From DATEOR01 sp036279015 (GTDB taxonomy: Bacteria; Actinomycetota; Thermoleophilia; Gaiellales; Gaiellaceae), in assembly GCA_036279015.1 (NCBI GenBank), contig DASUJY010000023.1:1-64000 (forward strand): a stretch of 64,000 nucleotides of DNA, in the 5' to 3' direction. Made by a program: the position numbers and the translations under genes. The notes below the pieces were generated by a model. The model was given only the letters and a program-made list of their open reading frames with translations, did no database searches and was not told the DNA's origin. Of the stretch, positions 48,827 to 55,782 are shown one piece after another; position 1 is the first letter of the stretch; every line of letters starts with the position of its first letter.

Positions 48827-49974
48827 GGATTCTGATTTCGGGCGGCGGCATCGCAGGCACGACGCTCGCGTACTGGCTTCGCCGCGGCGGGTTCGAGCCT
48901 ACGGTCGTGGAGCGGGCGGGCGCGCTCCGCTCGAGCGGGAACCCGGTCGACGTCGAGGGCGAGGCGGTCGCCGTCGCCGAGCGGATGCGGCTGATGCCGA
49001 AGCTCCGCGCTGCGGCAACGGGAGCGACCGGCCTCGCCTTCGTCGACGGTGGGGGCCGGCGAGTCGGCCGGATCGATCTGGAAGCGATCAGGCGCGCCGG
49101 CCGCAGCCGCAGGGTGGAGCTCGGCCGCTCCGACCTGGCGGCGATTCTCCACGAGGCGGCCGGAAGCGACGCCGACTTCCGGTTCGGCGACTCGATCGCC
49201 TCGCTCGACGAGAACGGCGACGGCGTGGAGGTGGCGTTCGAGCGTGGGGCGCAGGAGCGCTTCGACCTCGTCGTCGGCGCCGACGGGCTGCATTCGCGCG
49301 TCAGGCGCCTGGCCTTCGGGCCCGAATCGCGCTTCGTGAGCCACCTCGGGCTGTACGTCGCGTCGACGCCGCTCGATCGCACTCGAGGGCCCGGTCGGGA
49401 GATCGTGATGTACAACGCGCCGGGTCGGCTCGCCACCATCTCGCCGACGCGCGACGGCGCCGTCGCGTTCTTCGCGTTCCGCAGCGGACCGCTCGAGGTC
49501 GACCTCCGGGACTCGGCGTCACAGAAGCGCGTGCTGAGCGAGGTCTTCGCGCGCGATCGCTGGCGCGTCCCGGAGGTGCTCGAGCGTGCCCGGGCGGCGG
49601 ACGACCTCTACTTCGACGCCGTCAGCCAGGTCACGTTGGACGGCTGGTCGACGCCGCGAATCACCCTGGTCGGCGATGCCGCCAGCTCGGTCTCCCTCTT
49701 CGGCGGCGGATCGAGCCTCGCGATGGTCGCTGCGTTCACCCTGGCCGAGCAACTCGCGGCAGATCCCGGCAACCCCGGGGAGGCGTTCGCCCGCTACGAG
49801 AACAGGCATCGCCGCCTTGTCGAACCGCGGCAGCGCAACGTCCGGGTCGCGTCGAGGCTGCTCGTTCCCGCCACCGGTCGAGGGATCCTGCTCCGGAACC
49901 TCGCGGCTAACCTCTGGCCGCTCGCGGTCGCCGCCGGCTGGACGCGGCGACTCCGGCTCCCGGTCACGTCATAG
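48820..49974 (+). CDS. FAD-dependent monooxygenase (PHBH-like, class A)
   Basis: A 384-residue flavoprotein: GxGxxG motif SGGGIAGTTLAYWLRRGGFE, the DG motif GADGLHSRVRRLAFGPESRF and the GD motif ITLVGDAASSVSLFGGGSSL. Class A monooxygenases hydroxylate aromatic or macrolide-type substrates using NAD(P)H. The ATG at 48820 is favoured because the glycine motif begins seven residues later; upstream in-frame sequence is remnant DNA. It may be a resistance or degradation enzyme controlled by the upstream TetR. Confidence 0.9.
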   Translation: MLRILISGGGIAGTTLAYWLRRGGFEPTVVERAGALRSSGNPVDVEGEAVAVAERMRLMPKLRAAATGATGLAFVDGGGRRVGRIDLEAIRRAGRSRRVELGRSDLAAILHEAAGSDADFRFGDSIASLDENGDGVEVAFERGAQERFDLVVGADGLHSRVRRLAFGPESRFVSHLGLYVASTPLDRTRGPGREIVMYNAPGRLATISPTRDGAVAFFAFRSGPLEVDLRDSASQKRVLSEVFARDRWRVPEVLERARAADDLYFDAVSQVTLDGWSTPRITLVGDAASSVSLFGGGSSLAMVAAFTLAEQLAADPGNPGEAFARYENRHRRLVEPRQRNVRVASRLLVPATGRGILLRNLAANLWPLAVAAGWTRRLRLPVTS

Positions 49975-50060
49975 GTGGTGTAGGAGCGTCGGCGCTACAT
50001 GGTCGCCAGCCTCGCGATGATTGACCGTCACGGGAGGCCTCGCCGAAGCCGATACGGGTT

Positions 50061-50375
50061 TCACAACGTGCGCCTGGACGCCTGGCGAACCAGGTTCAGT
50101 TCCTCGACCAAACGCCGGTAGCCCTGAAGGATCGGCCTCTCGTCCGTGATGACCACCGGCACACCGCCCACGCAGCCCGACGGATCGTAGGCAGCCATGC
50201 CCGTCACGCCGCCCTCGGAGGCGGACCCAACTAGATCAAGCTCGACGCCCATCCGTTCCACCTGCTGCCGCAGGAATTCGAACTCGCGCCACGCGTCAGC
50301 GTCCCAGTTCTCACGCTCGCTCGCCTCACCGACCCAGGGCGGGTCACCCTGCCAGCCAATAACGGCCTCAGCCAT
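50061..50375 (-). CDS. Hypothetical acidic protein
   Basis: A 104-residue protein, MAEAVIGWQGDPPWVGEASE and a helical middle part (AWREFEFLRQQVERMGVELD), ending in RRLVEELNLVRQASRRTL. The ATG has AAGGAAGA upstream. No family recognised. It stands at the beginning of a block of orphan small genes that may derive from an integrated element. Confidence 0.55.
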   Translation of the reverse strand: MAEAVIGWQGDPPWVGEASERENWDADAWREFEFLRQQVERMGVELDLVGSASEGGVTGMAAYDPSGCVGGVPVVITDERPILQGYRRLVEELNLVRQASRRTL

Positions 50376-50493
50376 CTTCTTCCTTTCGTCTGAACACCAG
50401 AACGTGCGTTCGATAACGGTGTAGCCCGCCGTGCGGTACGGACTACTCGCCGCCCGCAGCCTGCCGAGGCCTGACCGCTGCGGCTCCGCCGCT

Positions 50494-50509
50494 CCGCAAC
50501 CCGTCCGGC
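50494..50509. repeat. Partial copy of the 42-bp dispersed repeat
   Basis: CCGCAACCCGTCCGGC only, matching one end of the longer copies at 50937, 51363, 51612 and 51974. Confidence 0.45.
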
Positions 50510-50521
50510 ATCCTCACTGGG

Positions 50522-50896
50522 TCAACCGCAGCTGGCTGTGACTCTGCCTTCGCTGTTCGAGACCCGGACCTCGTGCGCACCTTCAACGCCGTCCAAGATC
50601 GCGACCCCTTCGCTGCTGCTCTCAGGGACGACTGTCCCGGTGCGCGTTCCGTCCGGCCAGATGCAGACGATCGAGTCACCTTCTCGAGCGACACCTGCCT
50701 GATAGGTGGTTGCCCCGTCCTGGGAGCGGATGGTGAATGTCCGCGGCGGTCTCTCACCGGGTGGCTGCGGAAACGCCGGGGAAGTCGTCTCTCCGCTCCT
50801 TGCGCCTGTGATAACCGCGCTGGCTTTGCCACCGCACCCCGAGACCGCTAAGGCCACGGTCAAGGCGAATATTGAGAGGCAGAGTGGGGCGCGCAC
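50522..50896 (-). CDS. Putative lipoprotein
   Basis: A 124-residue protein with a lipoprotein signal: hydrophobic core LSIFALTVALAV and lipobox AVSGC (Cys21), followed by GGKASAVITGARSG. The mature part contains RTFTIRSQDGATTYQAGVAR and VCIWPDGTRTGTVVPESSSE, beta-rich with two further Cys. The GTG at 50896 was preferred over that at 50941, which lies within the repeat carrying a probable -10. Secreted and lipid-anchored; function unknown. Confidence 0.65.
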   Translation of the reverse strand: MRAPLCLSIFALTVALAVSGCGGKASAVITGARSGETTSPAFPQPPGERPPRTFTIRSQDGATTYQAGVAREGDSIVCIWPDGTRTGTVVPESSSEGVAILDGVEGAHEVRVSNSEGRVTASCG

Positions 50897-50936
50897 GATT
50901 CGTCTGACCCTACGCCGCGGGCAAATGTTCCCGCCA

Positions 50937-50978
50937 CTCACCGTAACGCCCCGCCGCCTTCCGCAACCCGTCCGGGCT
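50937..50978. repeat. Dispersed repeat copy (promoter-like), upstream of the lipoprotein
   Basis: Begins CTCACCGTAACGCCCCGCC and ends CCGCAACCCGTCCGG. On the reverse strand it carries TTGCGG-N15-TACGGT, a -35/-10-like pair pointing into the lipoprotein gene. Confidence 0.6.
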
Positions 50979-51035
50979 TCGCTTAGGACAGCAGTACGAT
51001 GCCGACTACGAGGCTCATAGTGGCCCGCCCGCCAG

Positions 51036-51357
51036 CTACTGCGAGCTTCGCCGTCGAGCGGCTCTCTTCCCCTCCGAGAGACACGTGAAGATGTAGCGGA
51101 GGTGCGCCTCGACCGTTGACCGCGTAATCCATAAGCGTGCGGGCGATCTCCTCGTTCGACCGTCCTGCCGCCGCCAGCTCCAAGACCCGCCTTTCGTTCT
51201 CACGGAGCTTGGAAATTCGCCGCGCGAGCTTCCGCGGATCGCCTGTGGGATTCATACGAGGACTGAGACAGCCAGCCTCAATCTTCCCCGCAAGCTCTCC
51301 ATAGGCGGCTTTGGGTTCGCGCTCTTGATCGTTCGGGGAGTTCCGACGCAGACGCAC
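51036..51357 (-). pseudogene. Frameshifted LuxR-type helix-turn-helix protein
   Basis: From the GTG at 51357 the frame reads through RKLARRISKLRENERRVLEL and AAAGRSNEEIARTL, the first half of a GerE/LuxR HTH. It then loses homology, while the +1 frame continues exactly with ITRSTVEAHLRYIFTCLSEG to a stop at 51036. The break lies within 51121-51140. If repaired, the gene would encode a stand-alone HTH of about 106 residues. Either a real frameshift or a base-calling error. Confidence 0.65.
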
Positions 51358-51362
51358 GGCTC

Positions 51363-51404
51363 CTCACCGTAACGCCCCGCCACGATCCCGCAACCCTCCG
51401 GCTC
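51363..51404. repeat. Dispersed repeat copy (promoter-like), upstream of the LuxR fragment
   Basis: CTCACCGTAACGCCCCGCC ... CCGCAACCCTCCGGCTC. The reverse strand has TTGCGG-N16-TACGGT, eight bases before the GTG at 51357. Confidence 0.6.
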
Positions 51405-51465
51405 CAGCAAGAACGTAGGCCACGTGAGCGGACTCTACGACCGCCCGCCGGCGTAGTGCGTCCAG

Positions 51466-51621
51466 ATGTCCGTCCTCATTGCAGATGGGATGCACAACGC
51501 GGTTGCGGAGGTTTCCGACCTTGAAGCAACGCTCGGACTCACGGGGACGATCATCGCGCTCGTTCTTTTCGTGCGAGCCCTGAGACGAGGCTCCGGGCCA
51601 CTCGGGCGCGGCTTACCGTAA
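51466..51621 (+). CDS. Possible 51-residue small membrane protein
   Basis: MSVLIADGMHNAVAEVSDLE, then a hydrophobic helix LGLTGTIIALVLFVRALRRG and a short tail. It is missed by a 60-residue cut-off. It ends at a TAA within the next repeat copy. No Shine-Dalgarno is evident. It might be real; the reverse strand has longer but strongly biased open frames. Confidence 0.4.
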   Translation: MSVLIADGMHNAVAEVSDLEATLGLTGTIIALVLFVRALRRGSGPLGRGLP

Positions 51622-51652
51622 CCTCCGCTGCCCTTCCGCAACCTCCCGGCTC
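51612..51652. repeat. Dispersed repeat copy (promoter-like)
   Basis: CTTACCGTAACCTCCGCTG ... CCGCAACCTCCCGGCTC. The reverse strand has TTGCGG-N15-TACGGT but no clear gene follows on that strand. Confidence 0.55.
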
Positions 51653-51970
51653 CTACGCCTTCTTCCAGGTGACGAGAACCCAGTCTCCGTAGTCGCCCGA
51701 GTAGCGGTCTAGTGCGCTCAGTGCCTCGTCTCGCTCCTGCTCCGGCGTAAGAGGGTGTTGAGAAATCTCTGCGCGCGGAACCTCCATAATCCCGCCGGCC
51801 TCGTAGTAGGTCCTGGTGTCGAGGCCGAGAACCACGCTGCCAGCGTCGGCAAGCGCCGTTATGGCATCTGCGACATCTTCGAGCGGCCAGGCAACCTCGC
51901 CGTTCGGATCAACACGTGCCGCCTGCTGCAAGTGTCGAGGAAGGTCGGTGAGTGCGGCAGGTGTGTCCAC
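51653..51970 (-). CDS. Hypothetical protein
   Basis: A 105-residue soluble protein (TDLPRHLQQAARVDPNGEVA, WPLEDVADAITALADAGSVV, LTPEQERDEALSALDRYSGD, WVLVTWKKA). No family recognised. Its GTG start lies six bases after a TATGGT element within the repeat copy at 51974, consistent with a leaderless mRNA driven by that repeat. Confidence 0.6.
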   Translation of the reverse strand: MDTPAALTDLPRHLQQAARVDPNGEVAWPLEDVADAITALADAGSVVLGLDTRTYYEAGGIMEVPRAEISQHPLTPEQERDEALSALDRYSGDYGDWVLVTWKKA

Positions 51971-51973
51971 AAC

Positions 51974-52021
51974 CTCACCATAACGTCCCGCGAACGCTGC
52001 CCTCCCGCAACGCTCCGGCTC
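51974..52021. repeat. Dispersed repeat copy (promoter-like), upstream of the 105-residue protein
   Basis: CTCACCATAACGTCCCGCG ... CCGCAACGCTCCGGCTC, with a slightly longer centre than the other copies. TATGGT on the reverse strand is placed as a -10 for the gene starting at 51970. Confidence 0.55.
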
Positions 52022-52029
52022 TGCTTACG

Positions 52030-52260
52030 ACACCTAACGTCGCGACCTCGACCTCCAAGCCGACCCGCCAACCGTCAGCGTCACCCGCCGTCACGAAGGA
52101 CGGGACGATCGCGACGGCGACCAAGGACGGGAAGCCCCGGCGCCTACCACTCAGAGGGCGCGTACTCGACGCCCTCGACACCGTTCCTCCCCGGATCGGC
52201 CCCGGCTCCTCCCTACTCTCCGCTACGACGAGGCGAATGGACGCCCCGTGGACGCTCGGG
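52030..52260 (+). pseudogene. Fragment of a tyrosine recombinase (phage integrase), frameshifted
   Basis: One frame reads RDLDLQADPPTVSV (the WRDLDL stretch of integrase catalytic domains). A one-base shift leads to VTKDGTIATATKDGKPRRLP and LRGRVLDALDTVPPRI, the segment following the first catalytic Arg region in actinobacterial integrases. The HxxR and Tyr parts are missing. The fragment lies 50 bp beyond the 3' end of tRNA-Thr, the usual position of an integrase gene after site-specific insertion. Confidence 0.6.
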
Positions 52261-52308
52261 CCGTCGAGGGGAGGCCCGGTGACGCGCCACACCGCACGAC
52301 GTGCGGGA

Positions 52309-52381
52309 AGCCCTCTGACGGACTCGAACCGTCGACCCCCTCCTTACCATGGAGGTGCTCTACCAGCTGAGCTAAGAGGGC
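52309..52381 (-). tRNA. tRNA-Thr (anticodon GGT)
   Basis: A complete 73-nt cloverleaf on the reverse strand: acceptor GCCCTCT/AGAGGGC, D-arm with AGCTCAGCTGGTAGAGC, anticodon stem CCTCC/GGAGG with loop ATGGTAA (anticodon GGT, decoding ACC), and T-arm GACGGTTCGAGTCCGTC. The terminal CCA is not encoded. An integrase fragment lies just beyond its 3' end. Confidence 0.95.
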
Positions 52382-52458
52382 AGCGTGCTCATGGTAGCCG
52401 GTCGCCTTCGATCGGCTCTCGGTGTTTCACCCTGACCAATCGCGGTTACCTGAATGAC

Positions 52459-52587
52459 GTGATTCGGAAGCTCCTCTGGACGGGCCTCTACGCCGGGCTC
52501 GGTGCGCTCGCGACGATTGCTGCGCGCACTCTTGCCTCGCGCGTGTGGCGCGTCGCCACCGGCGAGCGGCCGCCGGTGAAGAGATGA
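52459..52587 (+). CDS. Small membrane protein, DUF4235-like
   Basis: A 42-residue protein: one helix in KLLWTGLYAGLGALATIAAR and a basic end (VWRVATGERPPVKR). Short relatives occur before holin-like and DUF3618 genes in actinobacteria. GTG start. Its TGA overlaps the ATG of the next gene (ATGA), which supports it as a real gene. Confidence 0.6.
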   Translation: MIRKLLWTGLYAGLGALATIAARTLASRVWRVATGERPPVKR

Positions 52588-52943
52588 CCGGCGACGCCGT
52601 TCTCGAGCGAGGGGCGGACCGGCTTCAACAGCTCGCCGACCGTGCCGCCGCAAGCGGCGGTCCTGCCGCGAAGCTCGCCGAGCCGCTTGCCGAGGATGCG
52701 GTCCTGCTGCGGCGGATGAAGCCGAGCCTCATCCGCGCGCGCCTCAAGGGGGAAGCCTCCACGAATCTGAAGCCGGGTTCAGGGGGGGCGGTCGCGCCCG
52801 CCGGCCCAGAGCTCGGCAAGCGACCGAAGCCGGCGAAGCGCGGTGGGGTGAGCCCGTACGTCGTGATCGGAATCGCGCTCGTGGCGGGTGTCGTCCTCGC
52901 CAAGGCGCTCGACTGGAGGGGACATGCCCACCCACGCGGCTGA
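52584..52943 (+). CDS. Membrane-anchored hypothetical protein
   Basis: A 119-residue protein: a soluble Ala/Arg-rich helical part (LERGADRLQQLADRAAASGG, LRRMKPSLIRARLKGEAS), a flexible Gly/Pro linker and a C-terminal transmembrane helix (PYVVIGIALVAGVVLAKALD). It overlaps the holin-like gene by 20 bp. Part of the small envelope-stress block. Confidence 0.65.
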   Translation: MTGDAVLERGADRLQQLADRAAASGGPAAKLAEPLAEDAVLLRRMKPSLIRARLKGEASTNLKPGSGGAVAPAGPELGKRPKPAKRGGVSPYVVIGIALVAGVVLAKALDWRGHAHPRG

Positions 52944-53313
52944 AGGCGTCGGGCCTGCGGCGAAGCAGGTGGCCGAGCATGCGAGCACCCTGGCGCGCCT
53001 CGAGGTCGAGCTCGCCCTGCTCGAGCTGAAGCGGAAGGTCGCGGCGCTCGGGATCGGGATCGGGCTGGCGCTCGGAGGCGCGATCTTCGGCCTCTTCGCG
53101 CTCGGCTTCGGCCTCGCGACGGCCGCTGCAGCGCTCGCGCTCGTTCTCTCCACCTGGCTCGCGCTGCTGATCGTCTTCGCCGCGCTCGCTCTGCTGGCTC
53201 TGGCGCTTCTCCTCGTGGGCCTCGGCGCGATCCGCAAGGGCTCGCCGCCGGTCCCCGAGCAGGCGATCCAGGAGGCCAGGCTGACGACGGAGGTGATTCG
53301 CAATGGCCGCTGA
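52924..53313 (+). CDS. Phage holin family / DUF1469 (YqjE-like) membrane protein
   Basis: A 129-residue protein with an amphipathic N-terminal helix (LARLEVELALLELKRKVAAL) and two long hydrophobic helices (GIGLALGGAIFGLFALGFGL and LALLIVFAALALLALALLLV), the pattern of actinobacterial holin-X/DUF1469 proteins. Despite the name, chromosomal members are not lytic and usually sit with DUF3618 genes. GGAGGGG precedes the ATG. Overlaps the DUF3618 gene by 11 bp. Confidence 0.85.
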   Translation: MPTHAAEGVGPAAKQVAEHASTLARLEVELALLELKRKVAALGIGIGLALGGAIFGLFALGFGLATAAAALALVLSTWLALLIVFAALALLALALLLVGLGAIRKGSPPVPEQAIQEARLTTEVIRNGR

Positions 53314-53587
53314 CGAACGTTCCGCGGCGGACGTGCGCCGTGACATCGCCGTGGAGCGGGAGCAGCTCGCCGGCGCAGTCGACGAGCTGCGTGCCGGAAT
53401 CGACGACGTGACCGATGTCGCCGGGCGTCTACGCGCCAAGCTGCCGCTCGTCGCGGCAAGCGCTCTCGGCGCCGGATTCGTCCTCGCGGGCGGGGTCGGC
53501 GCGACGATGCGGTTCGTCGCGCGACGGGGCCGGGACGGGCGGGAGCGGGCCCGCGTGGGCCGGTACGCCGTCGTCGACAAGTCCTGA
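53303..53587 (+). CDS. DUF3618 domain protein
   Basis: A 94-residue protein with the DUF3618 signature at the N-terminus (AADVRRDIAVEREQLAGAVD, ELRAGIDDVTDV) followed by one transmembrane helix (LPLVAASALGAGFVLAGGVG) and a basic tail. Typical partner of the holin-like gene upstream. Role in membrane or stress physiology is inferred from context only. Confidence 0.85.
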   Translation: MAADERSAADVRRDIAVEREQLAGAVDELRAGIDDVTDVAGRLRAKLPLVAASALGAGFVLAGGVGATMRFVARRGRDGRERARVGRYAVVDKS

Positions 53588-53614
53588 GAAGACGAACACA
53601 GGAGGAGGGGGCAC

Positions 53615-54028
53615 ATGACACAGGTGCGCGAAGTGATGACCTCGAAGCCTGCGAGCTGCGCGCCGCAGGACTCGATCTCCGACGCCGCCAGGGCGATGGC
53701 GAGCGAGGATGTCGGGCCGATCCCGGTCGTGGAAGGCGACCGGCTCGTCGGGCTTCTGACCGACCGAGACATCGTCGTTCGGGTCGTGGCCGAGGGCCGC
53801 GATCCGCAGTCGACGAGCGTGGGCGAGGTCGCGTCCTCCGATCTGGCGACGGTGTCGCCGGACGAAGACCTCGACCGCGCTCTCCAGCTTCTCGCCGAGC
53901 GGCGCGTGCGGCGGCTGCCGGTCGTCGAAGGAGGAAAGCTGGTGGGGATCGTCGCCCAGGCCGACATCGCTCGGCGCGGCGAGGACAAGCAGACCGGCCA
54001 GGTCGTCGAGCAGATCTCGAAGGACTGA
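53615..54028 (+). CDS. CBS-domain pair protein
   Basis: A 137-residue protein consisting of two CBS motifs: VREVMTSKPASCAPQDSISD...GPIPVVEGDRLVGLLTDRDI, and VGEVASSDLATVSPDEDLDR...RRLPVVEGGKLVGIVAQADI. Such pairs bind adenosine nucleotides and act as energy or redox sensors. AGGAGGAGG lies upstream of the ATG. Confidence 0.92.
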   Translation: MTQVREVMTSKPASCAPQDSISDAARAMASEDVGPIPVVEGDRLVGLLTDRDIVVRVVAEGRDPQSTSVGEVASSDLATVSPDEDLDRALQLLAERRVRRLPVVEGGKLVGIVAQADIARRGEDKQTGQVVEQISKD

Positions 54029-54049
54029 CCGAAGCGAGAGCCGAGAAGA

Positions 54050-54072
54050 AGGGGCGGGTCGATCCCGCCCCT
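54050..54072. terminator. Bidirectional terminator between CBS and BON genes
   Basis: AGGGGCGGG-TCGAT-CCCGCCCCT, a 9-bp GC stem with a 5-nt loop, between convergent genes. No long U-run on either side. Confidence 0.7.
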
Positions 54073-54082
54073 ACTTCCTTGG

Positions 54083-54541
54083 CTAGGTCTGCTTCGTGGG
54101 CGCGTCCGTCCCCGGCGTGTGCAGGAGGTTCTCGACCCCGCGCACACCCTGAACGCTGCGGGCCGACTTGCCAAGCGCCTCGACGAGGCTCTCGTCGGAG
54201 ACCTGCCCGCGCAGGAAGACGACCCCGTTCTCGGCGTTGACGTTGATGTCGCCCTTCGGAACCTCGGCCTCGCGGAAGAGCTCCGTCTCGACCTTCCGCG
54301 CGAGCGTCACGTCGTCGGGTTGCTCCTTCGGCTGCTCTCGCAGGTGCGTGGCCTGCTGCGTGAGCCCGTAGGCCTGGGAGCCCGCCGAGCGACCGGCTCT
54401 GCCGGCCCGCCGCCCCGTGCGACGGAAGAAGGCGAGGGCGCGGTCGCGGGCCTTGTGCCTTCGCAGAGTCCCGTTTTTCGGGTCGAAGAAGTACGCGAGC
54501 GCGGCGCCGGCTCCGGCGCCGATTGCGATCAGACGTTTCAT
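54083..54541 (-). CDS. BON-domain protein with N-terminal membrane anchor
   Basis: A 152-residue protein. The start MKRLIAIGAGAGAALAYFFD holds a short hydrophobic anchor and is followed by PKNGTLRRHKARDRALAFFR, a motif seen in YtxH/BON proteins. Residues 85-145 form a BON domain (LARKVETELFREAEVPKGDI, NVNAENGVVFLRGQVSDESL, QGVRGVENLLHTPG). BON domains bind lipids or osmotic-stress ligands. Confidence 0.9.
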   Translation of the reverse strand: MKRLIAIGAGAGAALAYFFDPKNGTLRRHKARDRALAFFRRTGRRAGRAGRSAGSQAYGLTQQATHLREQPKEQPDDVTLARKVETELFREAEVPKGDINVNAENGVVFLRGQVSDESLVEALGKSARSVQGVRGVENLLHTPGTDAPTKQT

Positions 54542-54588
54542 CAGTTCCCCTCCGTTGCTCTCTGTTGCCTACCCGGAATCGAGAGCCG

Positions 54589-54921
54589 CTAACTGTCCCG
54601 CCGGGGATCCGAATCTCGTGCGATGTCGGCCGCTTCCTCGTGCTTGCGCACGGTCAGGAACCTGTCGTTCGATGCGATCACGCCCTCGACATCCGGCGCC
54701 TCGTGACCCTCGAGCACTGCAAAGTCGGTCGGCGTCGCGCGGACGCGCTCATACTCGGGTCCGGTGAGGACGATCGTCGCCGTGCACTCCGCGTCTCCGC
54801 ATTCGCAGAGGAACTCAATCGGCTCCTCTGGGCTCCCGTCCGGCGGAAACTCGTTGATCCGCTCGTTCACCTCGCGGAAGAGAGCCTCGTTCCTGGCGAT
54901 GCGGTCCGCGCGCTCAGTCAC
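54589..54921 (-). CDS. CEC-x4-C small protein, copy 2 of a tandem pair
   Basis: A 110-residue protein: an N-terminal helix (RIARNEALFREVNERINEFP), then PIEFLCECGDAECTATIVLT, with Cys pattern C-x-C-x4-C, followed by EYERVRATPTDFAVLEGHEA and SNDRFLTVRK. The same layout is seen in the neighbouring protein at 54914. The Cys cluster suggests metal or Fe-S binding. The gene start overlaps the end of its neighbour by 8 bp. A small family without assigned function, common in Thermoleophilia-type genomes as far as I recall. Confidence 0.75.
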   Translation of the reverse strand: MTERADRIARNEALFREVNERINEFPPDGSPEEPIEFLCECGDAECTATIVLTGPEYERVRATPTDFAVLEGHEAPDVEGVIASNDRFLTVRKHEEAADIARDSDPRRDS

Positions 54922-55204
54922 TCTTCTCGACGATCGTAACGTCCCCGTGCGTCGTGATCACATGCTCGCCCTCCACTCGGGGATGACCGGTGACGATCGC
55001 GAAGCGGTTGACCTCGTCTCTGAGGGCTTCGAATTGGTCGATCGTCAGCGCGACGGTGCTGCGACAGGACGGATCGAGGCACTCGCAGAGAAAAGGGATC
55101 CTGCGCCGTCCATCGACGCGGCCGCGGACGGCGTCGAGCAACCGCTCGTTGGCACGGCGGAAGACGTCCTGGTTGCGACGCTCGGAGGTCCTGCTGAGAT
55201 ACAC
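54914..55204 (-). CDS. CEC-x4-C small protein, copy 1 of a tandem pair
   Basis: A 96-residue paralogue of the protein at 54589: an N-terminal helix (NQDVFRRANERLLDAVRGRV), IPFLCECLDPSCRSTVALTI (C-x-C-x4-C), FEALRDEVNRFAIVTGHPRV and TTHGDVTIVEK. The two are diverged but clearly aligned over their entire length, so they arose from tandem duplication. It is the upstream gene of the pair. Confidence 0.75.
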   Translation of the reverse strand: MYLSRTSERRNQDVFRRANERLLDAVRGRVDGRRRIPFLCECLDPSCRSTVALTIDQFEALRDEVNRFAIVTGHPRVEGEHVITTHGDVTIVEKSD

Positions 55205-55309
55205 GGGTCCGGCCTACCCGCGGTGGGCGCTCTTAGTCCTGGATACCTTCACGAAATACCTACCGGAGCTCTCGTCGGCTCCGATAGGCTGCGGCGAAGA
55301 GGGGGTGGG

Positions 55310-55750
55310 ATGGCGCTGAGGGTCTCGCATGACGTAGTTGCGGCGGCTGAGAGCATGCTCGCCGAAGCGTACGAGCTCGTCCTGAGCGGCTGGTGCCAGG
55401 GAACAGCAGCCGAGGACGCGGCCGGCCGTAGCATCGAGCCCTCGAGCGCCTTTGCCCGCCGCTGGTCTGCTCCGGGGGCACTCGAGCGCGTCTGGCGCCG
55501 CACGACGGACGCCGATGACCTCGCGCTCGAAGCCTACGAGCGGGCGAGCCTCGCCCTGACGGCCGCCCTACACGACGTCCCGCAGCGCTGGAACGATGCG
55601 CCCGGGCGGCGCCTCGACGAGGTCCTCGACGGGCTTGCGACCGCGGTGGACAAGCTCCGTGCCGCGCCGAGCTCGCCGCTCGAGGTGCTCGAGGATTTCA
55701 TCGAAGAGGCGCATCGAGGCGACGGCCCGGCGCTCTTCCTCGCGGATTAG
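55310..55750 (+). CDS. DUF6197-like protein
   Basis: A 146-residue protein: MLAEAYELVLSGWCQGTAAE, DAAGRSIEPSSAFARRWSAP, GALERVWRR and RWNDAPGRRLDEVLDGLATA. The GW-QG-xxxDxxGR-x-P pattern and the later WNDxPGR match DUF6197, a small family of unknown function in actinobacteria and their phages. ATG chosen at the start of the homologous part. Confidence 0.65.
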   Translation: MALRVSHDVVAAAESMLAEAYELVLSGWCQGTAAEDAAGRSIEPSSAFARRWSAPGALERVWRRTTDADDLALEAYERASLALTAALHDVPQRWNDAPGRRLDEVLDGLATAVDKLRAAPSSPLEVLEDFIEEAHRGDGPALFLAD

Positions 55751-55782
55751 AAGCGCGCTACGCTCCGTGTGGAAGGAGCGAG

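Noticed and set aside
51435..51641. Reverse-strand 68-codon frame opposite the small membrane ORF
   Set aside because: It starts within a repeat copy and has shadow-like Ser/Arg composition; the forward frame has a plausible membrane helix.
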